Assembly: GCF_900102965.1 (NCBI RefSeq)
Contig: NZ_FNGM01000002.1
Location: 1 to 51,098, forward strand
Source of the DNA: Paenibacillus jilunlii
Lineage (GTDB): Bacteria > Bacillota > Bacilli > Paenibacillales > Paenibacillaceae
DNA: 51,098 nucleotides
Reading direction: 5' to 3'
Of this stretch, positions 25,800 to 34,824 are shown in pieces; within the stretch, counting starts at the first letter, position 1; each line of letters starts with the position of its first letter. The position numbers and the translations under genes are program-made. The notes below the pieces were generated by a model. It did no database searches. It was not told the origin of the DNA and saw only the letters and a program-made list of their open reading frames with translations.

Positions 25800-28274
25800 T
25801 TATTCCTTCCGGCTAAGCTCTTCCTGCGCCTTCGCTGCCCCAATACGCAGCTCCCCGCCATGAGGCTCATCGTTAACCTGGATAATAAGCGCACCGTTTT
25901 TACCATTGCGCGCCCAGCCGGCCCGGCCCTCTTCCAGCTGTTCCAGACTGATTTCAGGCAGACCGTCTACAGAAGCTGCAGCAAAGTTGGGATAGCAGAG
26001 CGCAAAACGCAGCATTTCTCTGGGCGGAGCATATTCCCGGACCGTATAGGTCCAGCCCAGACGCAATCCCCCTTCTTCTCCAGCTGCATGCACACTGATC
26101 TCGGAGTAATGTCCTTTTTTGTAGCTGAAGCTGTGCCCGTCGTCCTCGTATAGAGTACAGGCAGCAAAGAAGCCGCTTCCCGCCTCCGCACCATACAGGT
26201 GAAAAGTCACCGTCTCCGCCGTATCCTCCAGCGCATACTGCTTAAGCGGGCCTTCCGCAACAAAGGTTCCTGCCTTGACATACATCGGCATAATGCGCAG
26301 CGGAGCAGCGGCCAGAATGTGGCGTCCGCCTTTGTGAACCTCCCCATCCCAGTAGTCGATCCACAGCCCCTCCGGCAGATAAACAGAACGATGGTCCGTA
26401 TCCGGCCGGTACACGGGAGCAATCAGCACGTTTTCCCCCAGCAGGAACTGGTCGCATAGATTCGTAACATGCGGATCGCGCGGATATTCCAGGATCAGCG
26501 GACGGATCACGGGCAGCCCGGTCATCTCAGCCTCATGAAAAAGATTATATAGATGCGGCATCCAGCGGTAGCGCAGCCCGATGAACTCCCGCAGAATTCC
26601 CTCTACCTCTTCACCGAATGACCAAGGCTCCTGGCGCAGCGTCCCGATAGAAGAATGATTGCGGCAATACGGGAAAAAGACACCCATCTGCGTCCAGCGC
26701 ACCAGCAGCTGGGCAGACGTATGATGGGCGAATCCGCCGATATCCGGCCCCGAGAACGCGAGACCCGACAGCCCCATATTGAGCACCATGGGCATTGCCA
26801 TCGCCATATGCTCCCAAAAGCTGCGGTTATCCCCGGTCCATACGGCGGCATACCGCTGAATCCCCGCATACCCGGCACGTGTCAGCACAAATGGCCGCTC
26901 GCCGCCCATATGCTCCGCCAGCCCTTCATATGTCGCCTTGGACATCATCATTCCGTACAGATTGTGGTATTCCTCATGCGTAACCGGACGGCCATTGTTG
27001 AAATGCATTACATCGAGATCCATGGTCTTCGACTCATTGAACACCGCCGGCTCGTTCATATCATTCCAGATGCCCTGAATGCCAAGATCCGTATAGTATT
27101 TGTGCAGATCCCCCCACCATTCGGCAGTCCGGACATCACTGAAATCGGGGAACGCGCTGATTCCCGGCCAGACCTCCCCGAAGAAGATATCGCCCTCCAG
27201 GCGCCGGCAAAAATGTTTTTCCAGCACCCCTTGCTTGTACACTTCATAATTGGGGTCTTTTTTGACACCAGGGTCTACGATCGGAATAATCCGTACCCCC
27301 AGCCCGCGCAGCTCGGCAATCATCTTGTCAGGCTCGGGGAAATGGACCGGATCGAAGGTGAACACGCGATATTCATCCATATAATGGATATCCAAATAAA
27401 TGACATCACAAGGAATATTCTTTTCACGGAAGGTCCGGGCGAGTTGAAGCACTTCCTGCTGGTTCATGTAGCTGTACCGCGACTGGTGATAGCCAATGGC
27501 CCATTTAGGCGGCAGCGCAATCCGTCCGGTCAGAGAGGTGTATCTTTTGACCACATCCTTCATTTCAGGCCCGTTGATAAAATAGACATCATAAGCCCCG
27601 GTAGCGCAGCCGATGGTGAACGCCACCCCGTGGGAGCGCATATCAAAATCACTCCGGCCCGGATTGTCCAGGAATAAGCCGTAGGAGAGAGAGCCGTGCA
27701 TATGGATCAGCAGCGGAATGGACTCATAGAGAGCCTCAATTTCCGGCAGATGCGGGGCAAATACATCAGTGTTCCAGTTGGTATAGCGTTCCCCGCGTTT
27801 GTCGAGGAAGCTTGCTTTTTCACCCAGTCCATAAAAGTGCGAATCCGGCTGCATATCATATTCAGCATGGCTCGCCCCGCGCGGATTCCAGCTCGTCAGA
27901 TTCTGCTGCATGATGACCTTCCCGTCCATGTTCTCTACACGCAGAAGGAGAGAGGTTTTCTCGATGATCAGCCGGATGGCACTGGTCGTGAAGGTCAGCT
28001 GGCCGTCATTCTCCTCCACAGGGAACAGGTGGGGAATACAGCTCTCGGCGAGCACCGCTGCGGTCGTTGTCAAATCAGGTACCTTGTCCCGGAACACCTT
28101 CATCCGGAACATCTCGTCATTCAAAAATACAAAAACTATGCCTCCGCGTTCTCCACGGATAATGTAAATATTCTCGGAGCGTTCCCAGGATACAAAGCTT
28201 CCAGGTGTGTTCCAGGTCTCTTTCATAACCAGCGGACCCATTTTCTCAGGACGAATCGCTTCACTGCTCTCCAT
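25800..28274 (-). CDS. Glycoside hydrolase family 31 alpha-glucosidase
   Basis: The 824-residue enzyme has the GH31 catalytic barrel with the nucleophile Asp405 in GIWNDMNEPAVF and the acid/base Asp482 in WTGDNRSFWEHM. The N-terminal beta-sandwich (FYGLGEKASFLDKRG) and C-terminal beta domains are complete. No signal peptide is present, so it acts in the cytoplasm on imported alpha-glucosides. It is probably alpha-glucosidase type, although xylosidase activity cannot be excluded. GGGGGA lies 10 bases before the ATG. It is a single gene with its own terminator. Confidence 0.93.
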   Translation of the reverse strand: MESSEAIRPEKMGPLVMKETWNTPGSFVSWERSENIYIIRGERGGIVFVFLNDEMFRMKVFRDKVPDLTTTAAVLAESCIPHLFPVEENDGQLTFTTSAIRLIIEKTSLLLRVENMDGKVIMQQNLTSWNPRGASHAEYDMQPDSHFYGLGEKASFLDKRGERYTNWNTDVFAPHLPEIEALYESIPLLIHMHGSLSYGLFLDNPGRSDFDMRSHGVAFTIGCATGAYDVYFINGPEMKDVVKRYTSLTGRIALPPKWAIGYHQSRYSYMNQQEVLQLARTFREKNIPCDVIYLDIHYMDEYRVFTFDPVHFPEPDKMIAELRGLGVRIIPIVDPGVKKDPNYEVYKQGVLEKHFCRRLEGDIFFGEVWPGISAFPDFSDVRTAEWWGDLHKYYTDLGIQGIWNDMNEPAVFNESKTMDLDVMHFNNGRPVTHEEYHNLYGMMMSKATYEGLAEHMGGERPFVLTRAGYAGIQRYAAVWTGDNRSFWEHMAMAMPMVLNMGLSGLAFSGPDIGGFAHHTSAQLLVRWTQMGVFFPYCRNHSSIGTLRQEPWSFGEEVEGILREFIGLRYRWMPHLYNLFHEAEMTGLPVIRPLILEYPRDPHVTNLCDQFLLGENVLIAPVYRPDTDHRSVYLPEGLWIDYWDGEVHKGGRHILAAAPLRIMPMYVKAGTFVAEGPLKQYALEDTAETVTFHLYGAEAGSGFFAACTLYEDDGHSFSYKKGHYSEISVHAAGEEGGLRLGWTYTVREYAPPREMLRFALCYPNFAAASVDGLPEISLEQLEEGRAGWARNGKNGALIIQVNDEPHGGELRIGAAKAQEELSRKE

Positions 28275-28505
28275 CGTTTGCTTTCCCCCTTCGGCTGTTG
28301 CGGCTTGTTACATACATATTACCCTGCAAGACCGGACTGCTATCCGCTATTCTCATGACCCTCAGGTCATTTTTTGGGAACAAAGGGTCTTATTTATGGA
28401 CGAAGGGGGTATATTCTATGTAGGCCTCAGCTCCAGGACTGACAATCAAGCTTAGGGAGTGAACCGGAGAGATACTGACAGGGCAACATCATTCCAGTCC
28501 TTCAC

Positions 28506-28551
28506 AAAAAAATCCCTGAGCGCTTCTAACCTACAGAAGGCGCTCAGGGAT
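28506..28551 (-). terminator. Terminator of ridA
   Basis: ATCCCTGAGCGC pairs with GCGCTCAGGGAT with an inner CTTC/GAAG helix, and T7 follows on the minus strand. Confidence 0.9.
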
Positions 28552-28569
28552 ATTTCAATCTTCGGTGAA

Positions 28570-28950
28570 TTATTTCTTGCGGGCTACCGCTTCAATCTCC
28601 ACGAGGCCGTCTTTTGGCAGACGGGCTACCTCAACAGCACTGCGGGCCGGATAAGGCTCAGTGAAGAAGCTGCTGTACACCTCATTGACTGCTGTAAAAT
28701 CATTCATATCCTTAAGGTATACCGTTGTCTTCACAACATGTTCGAGGGATGCGCCAGCTTCTTCGAGAATTGCCTTAACATTGCTGAGCGATTGACGGGC
28801 CTGCTCCACTACACCTTCTGCCAAGGCTCCTGTTTCCGGGTTCAGCCCAAGCTGGCCTGAAGTGTACACCCAGTTCCCGGCGATGACCGCCTGGCTGTAT
28901 GGGCCGATGGCACCAGGGGCTTTTTCAGTTGCTACCTGTTTTTTACTCAT
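28570..28950 (-). CDS. RidA-family enamine/imine deaminase
   Basis: The 126-residue protein shows the RidA/YjgF fold motifs: [12 protein letters not shown] near the start, [10 protein letters not shown], and the closing [21 protein letters not shown] with the catalytic arginine. RidA removes toxic 2-aminoacrylate and other reactive enamines made by PLP enzymes. The start at 28950 ([10 protein letters not shown]) has GGAGG 5 bases upstream; the longer frame has no binding site. It is transcribed alone. Confidence 0.93.
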   Translation of the reverse strand: MSKKQVATEKAPGAIGPYSQAVIAGNWVYTSGQLGLNPETGALAEGVVEQARQSLSNVKAILEEAGASLEHVVKTTVYLKDMNDFTAVNEVYSSFFTEPYPARSAVEVARLPKDGLVEIEAVARKK

Positions 28951-29051
28951 GTTCTCCTCCTGTTTGCTGTACAAGACAATGAATCCGCTATGTACGTATG
29001 ATTTATGTCCCATTGTACGTCCTACACCAAGCTTATTGCAAACCCTGGACT

Positions 29052-29714
29052 TCAACTTTTTCCGATTACATGAATCACTTCATTGGTGTAGATATGCACG
29101 CCCCCCGTATCTGCCTGGGCGATATTCATCATCGCCCTGGCAACCTTAGCCGCCGGAATCGCCCGGTACTTGGCTGCCTTGCCAACCATCGCAAAGTCCA
29201 GCGCCTTCATGACTATGGCAGCCACCCGTTCGCCGGGGCGGGATTCCTCACGATCTCCGAGCAGCAGCGAGGGACGGAACAGATGCAGTCCCTGAAAACC
29301 GATGACACCAAGCCCGTTCTCCAGCTTTCCTTTGGTACGGGAATAGAAAGCCCGCGACCTGACATTGGCTCCCATCGACGACACCGCCAAAAACTGCTTC
29401 ACCCCGCATGTTCTGGCCAGTGCGGCGGCAGCAAGCGGATACTCCAGATCCACACGCTTGAAGTTCTCCTGCGAGCCGGCTTTTTTGATGGTTGTGCCCA
29501 GGCAGCAGAAGACGGCAGAAGCCCCGGCAAACTGTTCCTTATATTCCGCCAGCCGCTCCCAATCGATGATCACCTGCCTCAGCCTGGGATGCCGGAGCTT
29601 CACCGGGCGTCGCACCAGCACGCGCACCTCCGCCCAGTCCCCATTCAGCAGATCCTCCGTAAGCGCACTGCCTACAAGACCCGTGGCCCCAAGTACTACC
29701 GCGATTCTAGTCAT
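29052..29714 (-). CDS. NAD(P)-binding Rossmann protein (TIP30/HTATIP2-like oxidoreductase)
   Basis: The 220-residue protein starts with the nucleotide-binding motif [18 protein letters not shown]. It continues with the family pattern [39 protein letters not shown] and [18 protein letters not shown]. These SDR-like proteins bind NADPH; their substrates are unknown. GGGAG lies 8 bases before the ATG. It follows the MFS transporter by 50 bases in the same direction and may share its transcript. Confidence 0.85.
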   Translation of the reverse strand: MTRIAVVLGATGLVGSALTEDLLNGDWAEVRVLVRRPVKLRHPRLRQVIIDWERLAEYKEQFAGASAVFCCLGTTIKKAGSQENFKRVDLEYPLAAAALARTCGVKQFLAVSSMGANVRSRAFYSRTKGKLENGLGVIGFQGLHLFRPSLLLGDREESRPGERVAAIVMKALDFAMVGKAAKYRAIPAAKVARAMMNIAQADTGGVHIYTNEVIHVIGKS

Positions 29715-29764
29715 TGAACGGTCTCCCTTCCCGAAGTTAGAGGAAGGCCTGACCTTCCTCTATA

Positions 29765-31036
29765 TTAGTCCTTCAGTATGCGCCGGCCCAGCAGCAGGGC
29801 AAGAGCCAGCATCAGCGCCCCTACGATAAGCTGCATCCCGTATATCTGTGTCCAGTGCGGCCATTCATGTATCCATTCATAGATCTGCCCGCCGATCAGC
29901 GGTCCAAAAAACGCAGCAAGTCCCGTCAGCGCTGCATACATCGCCATGTACATCGGACGTTCCTTCTTCGGCGTATCGCCAATGATGAAGTTGAACGCCA
30001 GCTGGTTAAAGCCCCCCACTCCCATGCCGAACACAATATGCGCGGCAAACAGCACCAGCAGCATGGGCAGTACAGACAGCAGTCCCCAGAGCAGTGAGGA
30101 TACCGCGATAATCGGCAGTGTCCAGAGCAGCAGCCGCTTATTGCTGTATTTAGCATTCAGGTTGCCCCATACATAGAAGCTTGCCATCATAAAAATCGTC
30201 TGCGATACGTTCAGCAGTGACAAGGTCTCATAATTGATGTGCAGCAGCTGCAGCATGACATAGGAATAGAGCGGCACCGTCAGATTCTGCAGCAGCAGCC
30301 ATGCGGACAGAAACAGTGTCGATTTCATAAACAGCGTATCATGAAGCGGTTTCTTCAGCATCGGCAGAAAATCCTTCTCTTCCGACTTCTCAAACGGCAC
30401 GTCCGGATAGAAGAAAAACACGATGACATTGGATATGGAAAAGATCCAGACCACAATATACAGAATCAGAAACCCGTGCCCGCCGGGATAACGGTCAAGC
30501 ACTAAACCGCCTCCATACATCACAAGGCTTCCCAGGGCATTCAGAAAGGTATTGCGGATTCCAAAATATCGGCCCCGTACCCGCGCAGGAACCAGATCGC
30601 TGATCACCGAGCTCCATAGTACGCCACCCGCCGTATTCGCAATAAATGCAATCGTATACAAAACGATAAATGCAGTAACCCAATGTTCTTGTGGAAAAAT
30701 AAACGGTACCAGTCCGGTTGAACTCCACAGCACCCTGTGCAGGCCGATAAACGTCACCATAGCCCATTTGCGGCTCGGGAGCTTCTGAATCAGAAAAGCC
30801 ACACCAATCTGTGCTACATTAACCAATGTAGTAAGTGCTATTACAAAACCGATCTGGCTGGAGCTGGCTCCTAAATATAACAGAAAGCCAGTCAGGAACT
30901 GCCCTTGGAGCAGCACCTGAAATATCGTTGACGGGATCCCCTCAAACGTAGCAATCTGCAGATTCTTGCGATGTACCGAGGCTTTGCGGAGACCTTTCGG
31001 GCGGGCGCCGCCAAGTCTGTTTCTCATGATGTTCAT
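29765..31036 (-). CDS. MFS transporter
   Basis: The 423-residue protein has twelve membrane helices in two groups, separated by a loop around PDVPFEKSEEKDFLPML. The family motif after helix 2 is weak (IQKLPSRKWAMV), and DLVPARVRGRYFGIRNT shows the conserved cytoplasmic loop of one MFS subgroup. The start at 31036 (MNIMRN) has AAGGAG 13 bases upstream, rather far, so the next ATG at 31027 is possible; longer starts are less likely. The substrate cannot be predicted. Confidence 0.85.
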   Translation of the reverse strand: MNIMRNRLGGARPKGLRKASVHRKNLQIATFEGIPSTIFQVLLQGQFLTGFLLYLGASSSQIGFVIALTTLVNVAQIGVAFLIQKLPSRKWAMVTFIGLHRVLWSSTGLVPFIFPQEHWVTAFIVLYTIAFIANTAGGVLWSSVISDLVPARVRGRYFGIRNTFLNALGSLVMYGGGLVLDRYPGGHGFLILYIVVWIFSISNVIVFFFYPDVPFEKSEEKDFLPMLKKPLHDTLFMKSTLFLSAWLLLQNLTVPLYSYVMLQLLHINYETLSLLNVSQTIFMMASFYVWGNLNAKYSNKRLLLWTLPIIAVSSLLWGLLSVLPMLLVLFAAHIVFGMGVGGFNQLAFNFIIGDTPKKERPMYMAMYAALTGLAAFFGPLIGGQIYEWIHEWPHWTQIYGMQLIVGALMLALALLLGRRILKD

Positions 31037-31156
31037 GGGGGTGATAACACTCCTTCGATGCGGCTTTTGCTTCATTCTACTCCGCATCAAGTTCCTGTCA
31101 ATAAGCCAAAATCACAAATTAAGTTGGATTTCTGCGCACCCTCAAGTTTCAGTGAC

Positions 31157-32554
31157 TCACAACGGCAAATACAGGGAAAAAAGACTCCCCTGCCCCTCCT
31201 TGCTGGACAGTGTAATGTAACCGCCCAGGAGCTTGGCCAAGTCACTGCTGATGGACAGCCCGAGCCCCGTTCCTCCATACGTCCGGCTAATGCTGCTGTC
31301 TGCCTGCTGAAAAGCCTCAAAGATTACCGTGTGCTTGTCGGCAGCAATGCCGATACCGCTGTCCTGCACATCAAAGACCACCCAGCGCCTCTGGGCCGGC
31401 CCCTCCGGCTTTTCCACCACCCGGACATTCAGCGAGACAAAGCCGTTCATAGTAAACTTCAGGGCATTGGAGAGCAGATTGCGGAGAATCTGCTGCACCC
31501 GCTGGGGATCGGAGTGAATGACATGCGGCACATCCTCACTCAGCGTAATGTTGAAATCCAGCCCTTTCTGCTTGGCTTCCACTGTAAACTGCAGCGCCAG
31601 CATTTCCGGGATTTCACTGACATTGAGTTCCTCGTGAACAACATCCAGCTTGCCCGCTTCTACCTTGGACAGATCAAGAATATCATTAATAAGCGATAGC
31701 AGATCATCTCCTGAATGGTGGATAATTGCACCATATTCAGTGATTTCCTCCCTGCTGAGCTCCTCATCGTTGTCTTCAATAATCTGTGACAAATTGATAA
31801 TGCTGTTCAGCGGAGTTCTAAGCTCATGCGACATATTTGCCAGAAACTCCGATTTGAACTGGGAGGCCATCATCAGCTGCTTCGCCCGCTCCTCCAGTAC
31901 AATCTTATTCTTATGCAGCTCCTCGGCCTGTGCAGACAGCAGCTCATTCGCCCTTACCAGCTGGCCGGTGCGCTGCAGATCAAGATGAAAGTCACGGATA
32001 ATCAGTGCAAACAGCATGCTGAGCACAAGCCCCGCAGGCAGCGTTACGGGCAGGATCTTCGTTATGTACTCCTGGTCGGGGATAACTCCAAAAACAGTGA
32101 TATTCACCGCATTCATCAGATTCACAGCCATAATTACAATGAGGCCCTTGACCATGATTGTGGCCGGCGTGCGGCGCACCCAGAAGCTGAGCCCGGCACA
32201 GACGAATCCCAGAATCGATAAATTCAGCACACCTGCCACCGCCGCCTCATTCATTCCGAAGACCAGACGGCTAAGACCTATGCCCACTCCGATGATGATA
32301 AGACTGAAGGGCTGGGGGAAGGCGATGGTGGAAATAATCAGCGGCAAAAATCTCAAATCAAAGATCACATGCTCATCCAGCCTGTATCCAAAAAATATAT
32401 TGATCCAGCCGGCAAAAACGGAAAGCACAACCCAGCTCACCTGTTTGACAGGCTTCGGGGCATGCGTAATCGTATGTTTGTATATTAAATTCGCCATGTA
32501 AGCGACAGTAATAAGCAGAGCCGTATTCATACAAAAAATCTTCAGGTATTCCAT
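31157..32554 (-). CDS. Membrane sensor histidine kinase with 5TM-LYT-type sensor
   Basis: The 465-residue kinase has six membrane helices in its first 190 residues, resembling the 5TM receptor of LytS-type kinases (LPLIISTIAFPQPFSLIII, GVGIGLSRLVFG). A coiled coil, the phosphoacceptor motif FLANMSHELRTPLN (His243) and an ATPase domain with LSNALKFT, DSGIGI and GGTGLGL follow. No response regulator gene is adjacent, so it is an orphan; its partner and signal are unknown. AAGGAG precedes the ATG. Confidence 0.9.
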   Translation of the reverse strand: MEYLKIFCMNTALLITVAYMANLIYKHTITHAPKPVKQVSWVVLSVFAGWINIFFGYRLDEHVIFDLRFLPLIISTIAFPQPFSLIIIGVGIGLSRLVFGMNEAAVAGVLNLSILGFVCAGLSFWVRRTPATIMVKGLIVIMAVNLMNAVNITVFGVIPDQEYITKILPVTLPAGLVLSMLFALIIRDFHLDLQRTGQLVRANELLSAQAEELHKNKIVLEERAKQLMMASQFKSEFLANMSHELRTPLNSIINLSQIIEDNDEELSREEITEYGAIIHHSGDDLLSLINDILDLSKVEAGKLDVVHEELNVSEIPEMLALQFTVEAKQKGLDFNITLSEDVPHVIHSDPQRVQQILRNLLSNALKFTMNGFVSLNVRVVEKPEGPAQRRWVVFDVQDSGIGIAADKHTVIFEAFQQADSSISRTYGGTGLGLSISSDLAKLLGGYITLSSKEGQGSLFSLYLPL

Positions 32555-32571
32555 AGCATCACTCCTTCAAT

Positions 32572-32589
32572 GATTACAGAAATGTAATC
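32572..32589. promoter_or_regulatory. Small palindrome upstream of the kinase gene
   Basis: GATTACA and TGTAATC flank GAAA, a perfect 7-base inverted repeat 18 bases upstream of the start codon and just ahead of the ribosome binding site. It could be an operator or a hairpin in the leader. Confidence 0.4.
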
Positions 32590-32834
32590 CTTATGAATCA
32601 TAGTACCATAATAGTAGGACCAATACATGGAATCACAGTCCTATAGAATACTCCTATTCCTAGGTTAACGCTTGTGGAATGGGCGATTATGTCGCTGCCG
32701 CCGCGCGACCCCATCATAGCACATATGTTCGCTTATTCACATACAAAGTGATTACTTTTCTTCCTTATAGAGGAAATACTTAAACGATTTCTGAAAAAAA
32801 ACGCGAACCTATGCTTCTCTTTTGCGCATTTCCA

Positions 32835-32880
32835 GCAGAAGAAGAGCGCAAATCAGATTCGATTTGCGCTCTTCTTCTGC
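32835..32880 (-). terminator. Perfect 20-bp hairpin containing the stop codon of the preceding gene
   Basis: Arms of 20 bases (GCAGAAGAAGAGCGCAAATC and its complement) enclose AGATTC. The last codons and the stop of the gene at 32853 lie in the loop and first arm, so the hairpin starts inside the coding region. No T-run follows on the minus strand, so it may protect the mRNA end rather than terminate. Confidence 0.6.
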
Positions 32881-33125
32881 TGCGGAAACCAGGGCCTTAT
32901 ATCACTCCAGCGCCTTTTGGGGCTCCTGCCTCCACTCTGTTCATGCAATACCATTACAGGCTCCTCTTTCAAGTCACATTTCTCAGGTGTCCATGCCTCT
33001 ACATCCGGCAGCATATAGTACCGGGGATGAAAGGTGCATGACATCTCTCCCTGCTGTGTAAGTACCCGGTCAGCGTGTATCTCGATAATTCTGCCGGTTA
33101 CGACATGGGATTTATACATAGACAT
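32853..33125 (-). CDS. Unknown 90-residue protein
   Basis: The product (MSMYKSHVVTGRIIEIHADR at its start) has an N-terminal beta-rich part and a basic C-terminus (RSPKRRWSDIRPW). It resembles small Paenibacillus proteins with an OB-like start, but I cannot name it. The start at 33125 follows AGGAAG; an ATG five codons upstream is possible. The stop codon lies inside a perfect hairpin. The gene sits between csbD and the orphan kinase. Confidence 0.62.
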   Translation of the reverse strand: MSMYKSHVVTGRIIEIHADRVLTQQGEMSCTFHPRYYMLPDVEAWTPEKCDLKEEPVMVLHEQSGGRSPKRRWSDIRPWFPQQKKSANRI

Positions 33126-33177
33126 CGCCTCTTCCTGCATATGTGACTATCCTGTTCCGAGGTTGTATTTACTTATA

Positions 33178-33381
33178 TTAGTGGCGGATGGACTGTTCCC
33201 AATTGCGGTATTCCGCTTCCGCATCATCTTTGGTATGGCCGTAACGCTCCTGAAGCTTGCCGACCAGCTTGTCCTTCTCGCCGTCAATGACATCCAGATC
33301 ATCATCTGTCAGCTGTCCCCACTGCTTCTTGGCTTCACCCTTAAGCTGCATCCACTTTCCTTTGATAACGTTGCTGTCCAT
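33178..33381 (-). CDS. csbD: CsbD-family general stress protein
   Basis: The 67-residue protein matches CsbD throughout: VIKGKWMQLKGEAKKQWGQL, LTDDDLDVIDGEKDKLVGK, LQERYGHTKDDAE. In B. subtilis csbD belongs to the sigma-B general stress regulon and its biochemical role is unknown. GGAGATG lies in front of the ATG. A GGGTAA at the right distance upstream vaguely resembles a sigma-B -10 element, but no clear -35 was found. Confidence 0.92.
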   Translation of the reverse strand: MDSNVIKGKWMQLKGEAKKQWGQLTDDDLDVIDGEKDKLVGKLQERYGHTKDDAEAEYRNWEQSIRH

Positions 33382-33483
33382 ACATGCTCATCTCCTTAGG
33401 TGTCTTATGAAGTATGACTAGAGGCTCATGTCTAAAAAACTATTACCCCCAATCCTCAAAATTGAATCGGATACCATCTGGGA

Positions 33484-33545
33484 GTAGAAACGGCCAAGCC
33501 GTCGTTTTTTGTCACATAATAGTCTTTTAAAATCGGTATCCATAT
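33484..33545 (+). repeat. Partial copy of the structured repeat with a terminator-like hairpin
   Basis: GTAGAAACGGCCAAGCCGTC matches the 5' part of copy D (GTAGAAACGGCTACGCCGTC). ACGGC and GCCGT then form a hairpin followed by CGTTTTTTG on the plus strand. No plus-strand gene precedes it, so any terminator activity is orphan. The second stem of the family is missing. Confidence 0.55.
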
Positions 33546-33594
33546 ATTTTAAAATTTGATATAATTCAAGTGTAAATAAAATACATTATCTTTA

Positions 33595-33610
33595 AGTGAT
33601 TATTTTCACA
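33595..33610. promoter_or_regulatory. CRP/FNR-like site 1 upstream of pplA
   Basis: AGTGATTATTTTCACA fits the GTGA-N6-TCAC pattern of CRP/FNR-family regulators. It lies far upstream (about 250 bases from the start codon). Confidence 0.5.
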
Positions 33611-33734
33611 TGACTAATATCTTTCTTGTGCTAGAATGCCATCGAAGATGAAACGAGATGATTAAATTTTTTTCTAATGTATGCCGATATATGTCATATG
33701 TCTGCTACAAAAAGGGACTTAAGACCGATTCAAA

Positions 33735-33750
33735 AGTGACAAATGTCATT
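33735..33750. promoter_or_regulatory. CRP/FNR-like site 2 upstream of pplA
   Basis: AGTGACAAATGTCATT fits GTGA-N6-TCAT. Its centre is 21 bases (two helical turns) from site 3, near -63 of the favoured promoter. Confidence 0.55.
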
Positions 33751-33755
33751 TATAA

Positions 33756-33771
33756 AGTGATTTTTATCACT
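33756..33771. promoter_or_regulatory. CRP/FNR-like site 3 upstream of pplA
   Basis: AGTGATTTTTATCACT is a symmetrical GTGA-N6-TCAC palindrome that ends at the -35 box of the favoured promoter, centred near -42. That is the class II activator position. Confidence 0.6.
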
Positions 33772-33820
33772 TCCAATAATTATTAAAATGTTTTACATTT
33801 TAATATATATATTTTAAACT
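33771..33820 (+). promoter_or_regulatory. Promoter region of pplA-ndh2
   Basis: Two candidate pairs with 17-base spacers overlap: TTCCAA (33771)/TACATT (33794), the favoured one, and TTTACA (33792)/TAAACT (33815). The favoured pair has a poor -35, which fits a promoter that needs an activator. GGAGG at 33829 precedes the start codon by 10 bases. Confidence 0.55.
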
Positions 33821-33843
33821 ATTTCTTTGGAGGTCATACTAAA

Positions 33844-34776
33844 ATGAAAAAAGCTTCTCTAATTTTGTCGAGCGCTCTTGTACTGGGTACTTTGCTCGCT
33901 GGATGCGGCAACAACAAGGACAACAACGCTGCACCAACCAATGCTCCTGCTGAATCCACTGCACCTGCCGCGACTACTGCACCTGCCGCGACTACTGCAC
34001 CTGCTGCATCCGATGCCGGCACTGCTGAAACAGGCAAGTATCAAGATGGTACATATTACGGAACAGCACCAGTTGACGCCGAAACAGGCTGGGAATCCTT
34101 TGTCCTGCTGACTGTTGAAGGCGGAAAAATCACAAAAGCGGATTGGGATGCTTTCAATACTAAGACAGCTGGCGACCTGAAGAAAAAAGTTTCTGAAGAT
34201 GGTAAATACGGACTGGTATCCAAAGGCGGCGGCCAGGCAGAATGGCATGAACAAGCAGCGAAAGCGGAAGCTTTCCTGGTTGAAAAACAAGATCCGGCAG
34301 CAGTTGTTGTGGATGATAAAGGTAAAACGGATGCAATCTCCGGCGTTTCTATTGGAGTAAGTGACTTTGTTACTGCCGCTCAAGCTGCTCTCGCTGCAGG
34401 CCCTGCACAAGCTGGCCCTTACAAAGACGGCGGATACTCCGCAGAAGGCGAAATGGATAAAGAATCCGGCTGGAAATCCACTGTTGCTCTTACTGTTGCC
34501 AATGGCAATATCGTTGCGGTTAACTTCAGCGGCGTGAATGCTGCAGGAGACGACAAGAAGCAATACTCAATCGATGGCAAATACGGCATGAAAGCCGGCG
34601 GCGCTTCTGCTGAATGGCACGAAGAAATCGCCCTTGCCGAAAAATATTTCCTTGAAAACAAAGGCGCTGCCCCTAAGCTGGATGCTGAAGGCAAAACCGA
34701 CGCCATCTCCGGTGTATCTATCCACGTTGGCGAATACTTTACACTTGCAGAAAAAGCACTTGAAGGCGCGAAATAA
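33844..34776 (+). CDS. pplA: PplA-like lipoprotein with two FMN-binding domains (extracellular electron transfer)
   Basis: The 310-residue protein begins with a lipoprotein signal (LLAGC, lipidated Cys21) and an Ala/Thr/Pro linker (30-62). Two FMN-binding domains follow, about 66-185 and 190-307. Each ends in DAISGVS (163-169 and 286-292), the place where ApbE/FmnB-type transferases attach FMN through a phosphoester, here predicted on Ser169 and Ser292. In Listeria PplA, with two such sites, passes electrons from quinols to flavins or iron outside the cell. ndh2 follows 48 bases later. No apbE gene lies in the window. The family is clear; the role is inferred from the neighbourhood. Confidence 0.85.
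   Translation: MKKASLILSSALVLGTLLAGCGNNKDNNAAPTNAPAESTAPAATTAPAATTAPAASDAGTAETGKYQDGTYYGTAPVDAETGWESFVLLTVEGGKITKADWDAFNTKTAGDLKKKVSEDGKYGLVSKGGGQAEWHEQAAKAEAFLVEKQDPAAVVVDDKGKTDAISGVSIGVSDFVTAAQAALAAGPAQAGPYKDGGYSAEGEMDKESGWKSTVALTVANGNIVAVNFSGVNAAGDDKKQYSIDGKYGMKAGGASAEWHEEIALAEKYFLENKGAAPKLDAEGKTDAISGVSIHVGEYFTLAEKALEGAK
33958..34008 (+). repeat. 18-bp repeats encoding the lipoprotein linker
   Basis: The unit ACTGCACCTGCCGCGACT occurs twice in full and once in part, encoding TAPAAT repeats in the flexible linker between the lipid anchor and the first flavin domain. Copy number may vary between strains and change linker length. Confidence 0.85.
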
Positions 34777-34824
34777 TATTCGCTTACCTTTTGCAGCTAA
34801 TCAGATGAATGAGGTGAGTTTCTC

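Noticed and set aside
33400..33480. Sigma-B promoter for csbD
   Set aside because: A GGGTAA resembles the -10 element but no GTTT-type -35 was found at the proper distance.
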